In this document: positions 36,588 to 44,964 of the stretch, piece after piece
Layout: every line of letters starts with the position of its first letter
Position numbering within the stretch: the first letter of the stretch is position 1
Assembly (NCBI GenBank): GCA_964475835.1
Contig: CAYYYL010000003.1
Span: forward strand, 109,809-173,808
Length of the DNA: 64,000 nucleotides
Direction of reading: 5' to 3'
From: JABDCI01 sp964475835
Lineage (GTDB): Bacteria; Verrucomicrobiota; Verrucomicrobiia; JABWAM01
Made by a program: the position numbers and the translations under genes
Notes under the pieces: generated by a model
Told to the model about the DNA's origin: nothing
Database searches by the model: none
What the model saw: the letters and a program-made list of their open reading frames with translations, nothing else

Positions 36588-38368
36588 GGAGCTGCGAGGG
36601 CTTTGACTTCAGTTTGAATGCGGAGCTCCCTCAACTGTTTGGGCTCCACTTCGGCAGGTGCACCCGTCATCAAATCCTGGGCTCGGGCATTCTTCGGAAA
36701 GGCAATCACATCCCGAATACTCTCAGACCCGCAAAGAATGGCCACCAGGCGATCCAACCCCAGGGCAATCCCTCCATGAGGCGGGGCGCCGAAACCCAAA
36801 GCGCGGATCAGGTATCCAAAACGTGATTCAGCAATCTCCTTCGGAATCCGGAACACCTCCTCAAATAGCTTCCGCTGAACCTCCGGCTGATGAATACGAA
36901 TGGAGCCGCCCCCGAGTTCCACACCATTCAACACAATGTCATAGTGCTGACCACGCACCTTCATCGGCTCCTTTTCAAGAAGGGGAACATCCTCGGGCAC
37001 CGGTGCGGTGAAGGGATGATGGGAAGCCATCATGCGCTGGGCCTCGGCATCAAAATGAATCAGCGGGAAATCAACCACCCAGAAAAAGTCGTAAACCCCC
37101 TTCGGAATCGTCAGCTTGCCCATTTTCTGAAGCATTCCGGAAACCACCAGACGAAGCTTACCCAACACCTCGCACGCCGCAAGCCACTGATCCGCCGCAA
37201 AGAGTACCAGATCTCCCTCCTCAAGCTTCAACTCACGGGTCAACGCCTCCTTCTCGGCATCACTAAAAAATTTCACAATGGGGGATTTCCATGTCCCCCC
37301 CTCCACTTTGATCCACGCCAGCCCCTTAGCCCCCGCCGCCTTGGCTTGTTCGGTCAACGCATCGATCTGGCTCTGGGTCGCACACGCCAGCCCCTTCGCA
37401 TTCATCGCCTTCACCACTCCGCCGGCAGCCACCGCCCCGGCAAACACCTTGAATCCGCTCGTTTTGAACGTCTCGGTGAAATCGTGCAACTCCATGCCAA
37501 AACGGCGATCCGGCTTATCCGTCCCATAGGTGTTCATCGCCTGCTGGAATGGAACTCGCTCCAGAGGAAGTTTCACCTCGTGATTCACCGCCGTCTTCCA
37601 GACCCGTTGCAGCAATCCCTCAATCAGACGGTAGATATCCTCACGCCCAATAAACGACATTTCCAAATCCACCTGCGTGAACTCCGGTTGTCGATCGGCA
37701 CGAAGGTCCTCATCCCGGAAACAACGGGCCAGTTGAAAATATTTCTCTGCACCGGCCACCATGAGAAGTTGCTTGAACTGCTGGGGCGACTGCGGAAGAG
37801 CATAAAACAGCCCGGGATTCGCCCGGGATGGAACCAAATATTCACGCGCTCCTTCGGGCGTGCTCTTGAATAAAACAGGCGTCTCGATTTCGAGAAATCC
37901 CTGCTCATCCAGATAGTCGCGGATTGTTTTGGAGACACGGTGGCGAAGCTTCAAGTTGTGCGCCATCTGGGAACGACGGAGGTCAAGGTAACGGTATTGA
38001 AGACGAAGATCCTCATTTACGTTGTCCTCATCCAGCGGGTAGGGCGGCGTTTCCGATCGGTTCAACACCTCAAGCTGGGTCGCTTTGATTTCGATCTCAC
38101 CCGTGGCGAGCTTGGAATTGATCGTTCCCGCAGGACGCTCCACCACCTCGCCTTCCACTCGGACGACAAACTCCGAACGCAGATCGTGCGCGGCACCCAG
38201 GCCCTGGGGATCGAGAACAATCTGGGTGAGCCCCTCGCGGTCGCGAAGATCCACAAACACCAGCCCACCATGGTCACGACGGGAAGCCACCCAGCCGGAA
38301 AGAACGACTTTCTGGCCCAGGTGGGATTTTCGCAGTTCGGCGCAATGGTGGGTACGGTAGGAATTCAC
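36584..38368 (-). CDS. aspS: aspartyl-tRNA synthetase, bacterial type
   Basis: 594 residues. The OB-fold anticodon domain is at the N-terminus (VVLSGWVASRRDHGGLVFVDLRD). The class II catalytic core has ETPVLFKSTPEGAREYLVPSR, LPQSPQQFKQLLMVAG and the motif 2 FRDEDLRADRQPEFTQVDLEMSF. A GAD insertion follows, and the C-terminus has GGIALGLDRLVAIL (motif 3) and IRDVIAFPKNARAQDLM. It charges tRNA-Asp. Non-discriminating activity cannot be judged here. A 100-N assembly gap begins about 70 bp upstream of its start. Confidence 0.96.
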   Translation of the reverse strand: MNSYRTHHCAELRKSHLGQKVVLSGWVASRRDHGGLVFVDLRDREGLTQIVLDPQGLGAAHDLRSEFVVRVEGEVVERPAGTINSKLATGEIEIKATQLEVLNRSETPPYPLDEDNVNEDLRLQYRYLDLRRSQMAHNLKLRHRVSKTIRDYLDEQGFLEIETPVLFKSTPEGAREYLVPSRANPGLFYALPQSPQQFKQLLMVAGAEKYFQLARCFRDEDLRADRQPEFTQVDLEMSFIGREDIYRLIEGLLQRVWKTAVNHEVKLPLERVPFQQAMNTYGTDKPDRRFGMELHDFTETFKTSGFKVFAGAVAAGGVVKAMNAKGLACATQSQIDALTEQAKAAGAKGLAWIKVEGGTWKSPIVKFFSDAEKEALTRELKLEEGDLVLFAADQWLAACEVLGKLRLVVSGMLQKMGKLTIPKGVYDFFWVVDFPLIHFDAEAQRMMASHHPFTAPVPEDVPLLEKEPMKVRGQHYDIVLNGVELGGGSIRIHQPEVQRKLFEEVFRIPKEIAESRFGYLIRALGFGAPPHGGIALGLDRLVAILCGSESIRDVIAFPKNARAQDLMTGAPAEVEPKQLRELRIQTEVKALAAP

Positions 38369-38384
38369 AGGATTTCTTCTGATT

Positions 38385-38594
38385 TCAAATGGGAAAGCCC
38401 CGCATTATGCGAGGTGGAGATCAAAATTTATAGAGAAAANNNNNNNNNNNNNNNNNNNNNNNNNNNNNNNNNNNNNNNNNNNNNNNNNNNNNNNNNNNNN
38501 NNNNNNNNNNNNNNNNNNNNNNNNNNNNNNNNNNNNNNNTCAAATGGGAAAGCCCCGCATTATGCGAGGTGGAGATCAAAATTTATAGAGAAAA
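38385..38594. other. assembly gap (100 N) with identical 55-bp ends
   Basis: The bases 38385-38439 and 38540-38594 are identical over 55 bp, and 38440-38539 are all N. A 55-bp match on each side of a 100-N spacer is the pattern left when two contigs from a k=55 assembly graph are scaffolded without closing their shared end. The repeat contains a small hairpin (CCCCGCAT/ATGCGAGG). The true join could be zero-length or hold an unassembled repeat. The 265 bp around it hold no other gene. Confidence 0.85.
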
Positions 38595-38624
38595 TAGGAG
38601 GAAAAACCAACGGGTTTAAAGTGT

Positions 38625-38993
38625 CTACGAAACCTTTTCATGAAGTCCGAAAATCGGTTGAAAAAGAAATAAAATCCAACCGGAAATAATTAAAGGCAGC
38701 AACCCGATTGCAATCAAAGTACATATCGCAGCCAATTTTGGCTTGAGAAATCTATCCTTTGTTATGAGCAACACCGCTAAAAGCCCTCCTACAATCCAAT
38801 TAACAGGGAACCGAGACAGGGACACTATTAGCCCGGTCATAAAAGGGACCGGAGCATTAAAATCTGCGTAAATACCAGAGAAACGAAATACGATGCGTTC
38901 ACTAGCCACAAAAAATAAAAAGTACACAATTCCGGCAAACCAAGAAACCCAGCTTGGAATCATAAATTCTTGCTTTTTAACCATATGAATCAT
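38625..38993 (-). CDS. small multi-pass membrane protein, AT-rich insert
   Basis: About 122 residues from an ATG at 38993 (MIHMVKKQEFMIPSWVSWFA); a longer frame from 39074 overlaps hisS. Four hydrophobic segments: WFAGIVYFLFFVASERIVF, then FMTGLIVSLSRFPVNWIVGG, LLAVLLIT and LAAICTLIAIGLLPLI. No motif is recognised. Base composition is clearly lower in GC than all its neighbours, and it sits next to the assembly gap, so it may be a recently acquired gene or part of a different contig. It follows hisS on the same strand, about 28 bp from its stop. Confidence 0.6.
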   Translation of the reverse strand: MIHMVKKQEFMIPSWVSWFAGIVYFLFFVASERIVFRFSGIYADFNAPVPFMTGLIVSLSRFPVNWIVGGLLAVLLITKDRFLKPKLAAICTLIAIGLLPLIISGWILFLFQPIFGLHEKVS

Positions 38994-39021
38994 TTTGAAT
39001 TTTGTAACAAATACAGGAGAA

Positions 39022-40314
39022 TCAAATGCCCCGAAATTTTTCAACAATCGCATCCACCCCCACCTCCACCTCATCCCGGGTTGCGAGGTTTTTGAGTTTC
39101 ACCACACCACGTTTCCATTCATCCGGCCCCATCACCACGGCGAAACGCGCTTCACGGGTAGTCGCCGCCTTGAACTGTTTACCGACATTTGCCTCATTGA
39201 ATCCATAGTCCACGGAAAGTCCGGCGTTCCGAAGCTGATGAGCCAGGGAAAGCATCGAGGGTCGCAGTTTCTCCTCAACCAAAACCAGATAGACATCCAC
39301 CCCCTTCATCAACTTTGAGGGCCAAAGTTTACGCTCCGTCAGCAACTCGCCCAGAACCACATCCCCCATCCCAAATCCCAGAGCCGGCATGTCGACTCCA
39401 CCGATGGTTTTGAGAAGGTTGTCGTAACGCCCCCCTCCCGTGATGGCACGAAACTCCCCCTTGCGATCGAAAGCTTCGAAGACGATTCCCGTGTAGTAGG
39501 CCAGTCCCCGGACGATCCGCAAATCAAACTCCACAAACGAGGCAAGGCCCATGGAATCCAGTCCCCCGAAAAACTGCTGCAGCGCAAGCACCCGCTCGCA
39601 TACCGCAGAAGACCCATCGAATTCGGAGGCGATATCCATCAATTTTCGGCCTTCAAAAAGGGAAAGCACCTTCGCCGCCTGTTCCGGACTCAAACCACCA
39701 GTCACCATGTTGGCCTGAATTTTCTCTGGAGTTTCACGCGTCAGCTTGTCCACGGCCTGAAACACCGTTTTTTGGGCATCCCCCGAAATACCGAGTGCCG
39801 CAAGCAAGGCAGAAAGAAGGGGGCGGTCGCTCACGCGCACGCAAAAATCCTGATCCGTCAATCCAAAGGAGGTGAGACAATCCACGAGGAGGGCCACCAA
39901 TTCCGTGTCGGCCGAGGGCCCGGCTTCGCCCAGGATGTCGCAATTAAACTGAAAATGCTCCCGCAACCGCCCCCGTTGCTGACGCTCATAACGAAAAAGC
40001 TGGGGAATGGAGTACCACTTGATCGGTTTGGGCATGGAAGTACCCTTGCTGGCCACCATCCGAGCCAGGGACGGGGTCATCTCCGGCCGGAGACTGACTT
40101 CACGCCCGCCCTTGTCCTCAAAGCAATAGAGTTGCCCCAGGAGCTCGTCCCCGCTCTTCCGGCGATAGAGTTCCGTTGTTTCCAATGGGGGGCCGTCATA
40201 CAGGATGAACCCGTAGCGTTCAGCCACGTCCCTCCACTTCCCAAAGATGTAGGCGCGTCGCGCCGCCTCTTCGGGAAAGAAATCGCGAAAACCGGGTAAG
40301 GAAGCCAGATCCAT
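39022..40314 (-). CDS. hisS: histidyl-tRNA synthetase
   Basis: 430 residues of class II aminoacyl-tRNA synthetase, charging tRNA-His. The motif region LPGFRDFFPEEAARRAY, DGPPLETTELYRRKSGDE, SLRPEMTPSLARMVA (motif 2), and RQQRGRLREHFQFNCDILGE are present. The histidine-binding segment is RGLAYYTGIVFEAF, with Ala where classical enzymes have Asp (GLDYY), typical of a shorter clade. GGGRYDNLL, ALGFGMGDVVLGEL and the C-terminal anticodon domain VVMGPDEWKRGVV follow. An intrinsic terminator lies between it and the upstream HU gene. Confidence 0.95.
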   Translation of the reverse strand: MDLASLPGFRDFFPEEAARRAYIFGKWRDVAERYGFILYDGPPLETTELYRRKSGDELLGQLYCFEDKGGREVSLRPEMTPSLARMVASKGTSMPKPIKWYSIPQLFRYERQQRGRLREHFQFNCDILGEAGPSADTELVALLVDCLTSFGLTDQDFCVRVSDRPLLSALLAALGISGDAQKTVFQAVDKLTRETPEKIQANMVTGGLSPEQAAKVLSLFEGRKLMDIASEFDGSSAVCERVLALQQFFGGLDSMGLASFVEFDLRIVRGLAYYTGIVFEAFDRKGEFRAITGGGRYDNLLKTIGGVDMPALGFGMGDVVLGELLTERKLWPSKLMKGVDVYLVLVEEKLRPSMLSLAHQLRNAGLSVDYGFNEANVGKQFKAATTREARFAVVMGPDEWKRGVVKLKNLATRDEVEVGVDAIVEKFRGI

Positions 40315-40373
40315 GGAGCGCGCATGTTACGCAGACCTCCAGGCCAAAACAATGAAGAAAGGTTTCCCTGAAA

Positions 40374-40403
40374 AGCAAAAAGGCCACGCCGAAGCGTGGC
40401 CTT
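40374..40403 (-). terminator. intrinsic terminator after HU gene
   Basis: On the minus strand AAGGCCACGC (40403-40394), loop TTCG and GCGTGGCCTT (40389-40380) form a 10-bp perfect stem. A T-rich run (about 5 T) follows. It lies just after the HU gene and ahead of hisS on the same strand, so it should separate the two. Confidence 0.9.
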
Positions 40404-40429
40404 GAAATAGAACTCTCCCTGTCGCCTGC

Positions 40430-40774
40430 TTAGTGCGAGGCCTCGCCGGGATTCGTCACCACTTTAACGGGCTCGGGCTTGGAGATTTTATCAGAAAGCT
40501 TGAGCACCTCGGCGCGCAACTGCTTGCCAGGCTTGAACTTGACCACCGCACGCGGAGGAATCCGGACATCGTTCTCAGGAGCATTCGGATTCCGTCCCAC
40601 ACGCGCTTTGCGAAGTTTCACCTCAAATACACCAAAATTTCGAAGCTCCACCGTCTGACCTTGAGCCAGAGACTCCGACAGAATGTCCAGCGCACGTTGA
40701 ACAATCGCCAGCACGTCTTGTTGGATCATGCCAGTGTCATTGCTGATGCGAACTACAAGGTCACGTTTGGTCAT
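40430..40774 (-). CDS. HU/IHF-family DNA-binding protein
   Basis: About 114 residues. It starts MTKRDLVVRISNDTG, and has VELRNFGVFEVKLRKARVGRNP with the conserved ribbon arm, PPRAVVKFKPGKQLRAEV. It is a nucleoid-associated protein that bends DNA. The C-terminal 20 residues after the core (SDKISKPEPVKVVTNPGEASH) are a Pro/charge-rich tail not found in short HU proteins. The second Met of the frame at 40774 is used. It is divergent from a histidine-methyltransferase-like gene. Confidence 0.93.
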   Translation of the reverse strand: MTKRDLVVRISNDTGMIQQDVLAIVQRALDILSESLAQGQTVELRNFGVFEVKLRKARVGRNPNAPENDVRIPPRAVVKFKPGKQLRAEVLKLSDKISKPEPVKVVTNPGEASH

Positions 40775-40919
40775 AAGCAAATCCTTTACCGCGAGTGGGT
40801 TAGATCAATAGAATATACATTCAAGATATTTGAAAAACGCCCAAAAGCAAGCTTCAATCGAACATTCCCCATAAACAAATAGGCACTTATACAGCATCCA
40901 TTTTTTATTAGCTCTCCTT

Positions 40920-41870
40920 ATGTTAAGCCCAAATGGTCAATCCCTGCTTCATGAATCCCTGCAAAAGGGGGTCATTCATCCGCGTTTGCACTACGAGACC
41001 GCGCGACAAGCCGGGAAGTGGAAGCGGGTTCATGAAGTCCATTCCCCGGCAGCGAGACAGGAGGAGGTTCAGGCGATTTACACCCAGGCATTTCAGGCTG
41101 TTTCCCAGCAGATTTCCTCGCCCCGGATCCCTGTCATCAGTCTCGGTTGTGGGGGAGGAACGAAGGACATCCTGCTTTTTCATGAGTTGGGTGAAAAAAG
41201 CATTCACTATCTTCCGTGCGATATCAGCGCCGAACTGGCGATGGATGCCATGGCAGCCGCGCAGGCCTTCCCGAATGTGCAACAGACGACACCCGTCGTA
41301 TGCGATCTGACCGATCCCAAGGCCCTTCTGGATGTGCTCGCACTTCTCCCGGCAGAGCATCCCCGCCTTTTTCTCTTTCTGGGAATCCTTCCCGGAATGC
41401 CCCCCAACGATGCGCTTTCATGCCTTCAAACCCTGGTACGCGGGATTGATCAGCTGATCGTGAGTGCCAACCTTCTCCCAACCATGGGATCGAGTGCGGG
41501 CTGGGCCCACATTCTCCCCCAATACGACAACTCCGAGACCCGGGACTGGTTGCTGACCCTTTTTGACGAAATCGGCCTTCCGCGCGACTGCGGGGAACTC
41601 AAGTTCCACATCACCCCATCACCCACCCATCCGGAAATTCCCAGGATCGAGGCCTCTTTTCACTTCTCCCGAGCCACGCAGGTGGAATTCGACGAAGAGA
41701 CGTACCGCTTTGCGGCAAACGACCACCTCCTTCTTTTCTTTTCCCATCGTTACACTCTCCAGACCCTCTCTCCCTTCTTCAAATCCCTGAATCTTCCCCA
41801 GCCTCTGAGCTGGTTGGATCCATCCGGTGAAGAAGGAGTTTTTCTCTCCCCACCCCCATTCGCATCATGA
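40920..41870 (+). CDS. EgtD-like histidine-specific methyltransferase family protein
   Basis: 316 residues. The SAM-binding part has VISLGCGGGTKDILLFHEL and YLPCDISAELAM (motif I and acidic loop), then RLFLFLGILPGMPPNDAL, which matches the LFLG(S)xxGN-type segment of the EgtD/Methyltransf_33 family. LLFFSHRYTLQTLSPFF near the end fits its substrate-binding part. EgtD methylates histidine to hercynine in ergothioneine synthesis, but no EgtB is visible, so a different substrate is possible. It overlaps the phosphoglycolate phosphatase by ATGA. Confidence 0.75.
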   Translation: MLSPNGQSLLHESLQKGVIHPRLHYETARQAGKWKRVHEVHSPAARQEEVQAIYTQAFQAVSQQISSPRIPVISLGCGGGTKDILLFHELGEKSIHYLPCDISAELAMDAMAAAQAFPNVQQTTPVVCDLTDPKALLDVLALLPAEHPRLFLFLGILPGMPPNDALSCLQTLVRGIDQLIVSANLLPTMGSSAGWAHILPQYDNSETRDWLLTLFDEIGLPRDCGELKFHITPSPTHPEIPRIEASFHFSRATQVEFDEETYRFAANDHLLLFFSHRYTLQTLSPFFKSLNLPQPLSWLDPSGEEGVFLSPPPFAS

Positions 41871-42520
41871 CCCCCATCCACGCATGTCTCTTCGACCTGG
41901 ACGGCACCCTCATCGATTCGGCGGAGGACATCACACAATCTGTGAATCATGTCCGCACCCTTCATCAACTTTCCCCTCTCTCCCTTGCCGACGTGTCGAA
42001 TTGTATCGGGGACGGACTCACCACCCTCCTCGAACGGGTGTTAAACACCTCGGATCAACGAATCCTTTCGAAGGCCACGGAAGCTTACATTCCCCACTAT
42101 TTCGATCACTGCCTGGATCAAACCACCCTCTACCCCGGAGTCCTGGATATGCTCCGGAAATTGACGGTTTTGAAGATCCCCATGGCCGTCGTCAGCAACA
42201 AACCAGAACGCTTTTGTCGGAAAATTCTTGAAGGACTCTCCTTATCACACCTTTTCGGAGCCGTCCTCGGCGGAGATTCAACCCCTCAACGAAAACCTCA
42301 ACCCCAACCTTTTTGGAAAGCCTGCAACATCCTGAAGGTAGCTCCCCCATCCGCCCTCGTCATCGGAGACAGCACCAACGACATCCTGGGCGCTCTCAAC
42401 GCGGGCTGCCCCTCCTGTGGAGTGCTGTGGGGGATCGGGAATCCGCGGATCCTTCGTGAAAGCAAACCCAACTGGCTGATCGAACACCCGGCTCAACTTC
42501 CCGCCATCATCGAATCGTGA
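41867..42520 (+). CDS. gph: phosphoglycolate phosphatase-like HAD hydrolase
   Basis: 217 residues of the HAD superfamily. Motif I ACLFDLDGTLIDSAED is at the N-terminus; YPGVLDMLRKL and MAVVSNKPERF are motif II; GGDSTPQRKPQPQPF contains the Lys, and ALVIGDSTNDILGALNAG is motif IV. It would dephosphorylate 2-phosphoglycolate or a similar substrate. It is translationally coupled to the methyltransferase-like gene. The substrate is by family only. Confidence 0.88.
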   Translation: MTPIHACLFDLDGTLIDSAEDITQSVNHVRTLHQLSPLSLADVSNCIGDGLTTLLERVLNTSDQRILSKATEAYIPHYFDHCLDQTTLYPGVLDMLRKLTVLKIPMAVVSNKPERFCRKILEGLSLSHLFGAVLGGDSTPQRKPQPQPFWKACNILKVAPPSALVIGDSTNDILGALNAGCPSCGVLWGIGNPRILRESKPNWLIEHPAQLPAIIES

Positions 42521-42977
42521 CGGGCGGCGCATCCGAATCAGGCTTGGACAAAAGCCCCCCTCGAGACATCACGGTCGCCACGGGACGCACACTCGGAACA
42601 CGCATCGTGATCCGCAGAGGCACATCAGAAATCGGCAGCGTGCGATTGGGGATACTCAGCACCTGTGTCCCTTTTTTCCCCTTCTCATTCCCCTGCACTT
42701 CAAATCGAAAAGCACACGAACCAAAACGAACCTCATCGTTGGGTTGCAAAAAGTGACGCGTCACACGCTGGCCATTGACGAATGTGCCGTTCGTCGAACC
42801 GTGATCCTGCAGAACATACGTCTGTCCATCAAACACCACCGAGGCATGCATTCTCGAAACGCTCTCACACTCAGGGCGAATATGGACGTCCGGATTCCGC
42901 CCAATGGTCACGCGCGTGGTCGTGAGGGGAAACGCCTGCCTGGACTGATCAGCAGCAAGCAAAATCAGGGATGCCAT
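42507..42977 (-). CDS. FHA-domain protein
   Basis: About 156 residues from the ATG at 42977. An FHA domain begins within the first residues: MASLILLAADQSRQAFPL, TTRVTIGRNPDVHIRPECESVSRMHASVVF and DHGSTNGTFVNGQRV. It binds phosphothreonine in signalling. The C-terminal third (VLSIPNRTLPISDVPLRITM and following) is a basic Ser/Pro-rich tail, probably disordered. An upstream ATG at 43094 would add 39 residues with a hydrophobic stretch before the FHA start; 42977 agrees better with FHA proteins. Its 3' end overlaps gph by 14 bp. Confidence 0.85.
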   Translation of the reverse strand: MASLILLAADQSRQAFPLTTTRVTIGRNPDVHIRPECESVSRMHASVVFDGQTYVLQDHGSTNGTFVNGQRVTRHFLQPNDEVRFGSCAFRFEVQGNEKGKKGTQVLSIPNRTLPISDVPLRITMRVPSVRPVATVMSRGGLLSKPDSDAPPVTIR

Positions 42978-43115
42978 AGGGGATGCAATGAGCACCTGTA
43001 ATATACAGAAAATCAAAGAAAACGCGACGGTTTTCTTTGACAAATAAACCTCCATTATTCTCCCCCCTACCGCATTCCCCCTTCCGCTTTTCATGAAAGT
43101 TGTTATGTTTCGTCC

Positions 43116-43659
43116 ATGAGGAAGCTTCTAATATTCGGCGCCCTTTGCCTGGTGGGCGTCGGAACAGCCCTCTTTTTTCGCCCCACCCTCCCATGGGCCC
43201 GGCCCCCCCGCGCCCCACCCCCCCCGCCCCGCCCCCCCCCGGCGCGGCGGCCCGCCCCCCGAGCGCCGGGGNNNNNNNNNNGAATTTCCCCCACCCCAAC
43301 TGCGATACCGGGCGCCATCACCGCCACCCCCTACTCCCATCGTGATGTATGACAACAATGGACACGGCACACGCGACTATTCCGAGGCCCTGGAATGGCT
43401 TCAGGCCACCGCTCAAGCCGGGAATCCCGATTCCCAATTCAATCTCGGGAAACTTTATGCGTCGGGAAACGGCATCCCTCAAGACCCAGTTGAGGCTTAC
43501 TTTTGGATGTCCCTCTCCCTCAAACAAACCGGGAATGCGATGGACCGGGAGGAATGTGATTCCGTGGGCAAGTCCCTCACCCCCGCCCAGAAGAATCGAG
43601 TCGAACGGCGCCTGGCGGAATTTGTTCCCCACGCACCTCAGAAGAAAAAGGTCAAATGA
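43116..43659 (+). CDS. exported Sel1-repeat-like protein, interrupted by assembly gap
   Basis: The N-terminal part from ATG 43116 is a signal-like segment (MRKLLIFGALCLVGVGTALF). After the N run the reading frame from about 43284 continues to a Sel1-type repeat: YSEALEWLQATAQAGNPDSQ, then FNLGKLYASGNGIPQDPVEAYFWMSLS. Sel1 repeats are helical scaffolds for protein binding. The frame before and after the 10-N run differs, and the flanks are GC-rich low complexity, so the true middle is unknown. I treat the two parts as one gene because no other start fits the second half. Confidence 0.6.
43195..43281. other. extreme GC-rich low-complexity stretch and 10-N gap
   Basis: Bases 43195-43271 are almost entirely C and G, with long C runs, ending in ten N at 43272-43281. 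Such sequence is unlike anything else in the window and may be a basecalling or assembly fault at a contig join. Any ORF that runs through it (several are open on both strands) is unreliable. Confidence 0.7.
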
Positions 43660-43731
43660 TCCAACGTAACGCTGCCGTTGTTATTTTTGGATCGCCCTGC
43701 TAAGGAATCGGAAACCCACATTCGATCCCTC

Positions 43732-44961
43732 ATGCCTCAAGATTCCTCCGTCCCCGTCCCCACGTCTCCTCTGCCCGCCTCGCCACCCGTCAAGCACACG
43801 GATTTGGAGGTGAAGGATGCCCAGTTGATTTTCCAGTCCGTCTGGCAGGAGTTCGAATCGGAATTTGGGAAGGAAAACCTCCGTTTCCCCAAGGAGATCA
43901 TTCTCCTGGGGGGTGCACCCGGCGCCGGCAAGGGGACCAACACCCCCTTCATTCTCCAAACCCGGGGCCTTACCTGCCAGCCTCTTGTCGTAAGCAATTT
44001 GCTGAGCAGCCCCGAAGCCCAGCGCATCAAAGATGCGGGCGGCATGGTGGGAGACCGCCAGGTCATCGACATCCTCTTTCGAAAACTCCTCGACAGGGAA
44101 TACTTCAATGGGGCGGTACTCGATGGCTTTCCCCGAACCAAGGTCCAGGTCGAATGCTTGAAGATGTTGTTCGCCAAAATGCATCACCTTCGCCGCGAAT
44201 ACTACAACACCGATTTGGGCGTCTATTTTCCCCAGCCCATCTTCCACATCATGGTGTTGTTCGTGGACGAGAAGGAAAGCATCGCCCGCCAGATTAAACG
44301 CGGGCGTGAGGTGCACCAGCATAATGAGGAGGTCCGAAGAACCGGAATTGGAGAACTTCTGGAGGAGCGAGTCACCGATCTGAGCGAGGAACGAGCCCGT
44401 AACCGGTATCGGGTATTCAAGGAAAAGACCTATGATGCCCTTCAATCCCTTCGTGAGGTCTTTCACTACCATTTCATCAACGCCCAGTGCACCGTTCAGG
44501 AAGTTCAACAAAACATCATCAGGGAGCTTCAGTACCAGAGCTCCCTGGAACTTGACCCGAGGACCTACGACCGTCTGCGAAATCTTCCCCTCGCAAGCGA
44601 AATCGTCCTCCACGCCCGACAGGAACTCGTTCGCCGACTCGACACCTACGAAATCCAGCACACCGACCTCTTCAAGCGCGTCATGGGCATTCTCGAATCC
44701 AAGGTCATGCCCATCGTTCGGCGCCACTCCCTTTCCGGCATCGCCCTCATCAACTCCGAAGATCCCGTGTTTGAAGACCCCCTCGCTCTAGCCATGGTGA
44801 TCGACGTTTTTTCGGAACGCGGCTATCATGCCGTCATCGACATCCAGCGGCAGGAATATCCGGAACGTTGCGACCTCGCAACAGGACAGATCATCTGCCG
44901 GACCAAGAAAGTCTTCCGCCTGCAGGTGCGTTTCCCCGCATCTGAAATCCGGCGCGGGTAG
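43732..44961 (+). CDS. adenylate-kinase-like nucleotide kinase with C-terminal extension
   Basis: About 409 residues from the ATG at 43732; a TTG at 43678 would be longer. The P-loop region EIILLGGAPGAGKGTNTPFI is near residues 55-75 and VLDGFPRTKVQVECLKML is the NMP-binding part of adenylate kinases, with RQIKRGREV fitting the LID Arg. The C-terminal 200 residues after VFKEKTYDALQSLREVFHYH are not part of adenylate kinase and are unrecognised. It is convergent with the Wzc-like gene (3 bp between stops). It is likely a nucleotide kinase, substrate unclear. Confidence 0.7.
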   Translation: MPQDSSVPVPTSPLPASPPVKHTDLEVKDAQLIFQSVWQEFESEFGKENLRFPKEIILLGGAPGAGKGTNTPFILQTRGLTCQPLVVSNLLSSPEAQRIKDAGGMVGDRQVIDILFRKLLDREYFNGAVLDGFPRTKVQVECLKMLFAKMHHLRREYYNTDLGVYFPQPIFHIMVLFVDEKESIARQIKRGREVHQHNEEVRRTGIGELLEERVTDLSEERARNRYRVFKEKTYDALQSLREVFHYHFINAQCTVQEVQQNIIRELQYQSSLELDPRTYDRLRNLPLASEIVLHARQELVRRLDTYEIQHTDLFKRVMGILESKVMPIVRRHSLSGIALINSEDPVFEDPLALAMVIDVFSERGYHAVIDIQRQEYPERCDLATGQIICRTKKVFRLQVRFPASEIRRG

Positions 44962-44964
44962 GAT

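Noticed and set aside
43100..43370. Several open frames of 74-81 residues, Pro/Arg/Gly-rich, across the GC-rich run on both strands
   Set aside because: They exist only because the GC-rich sequence has few stops; they cross the N run and have no domain.
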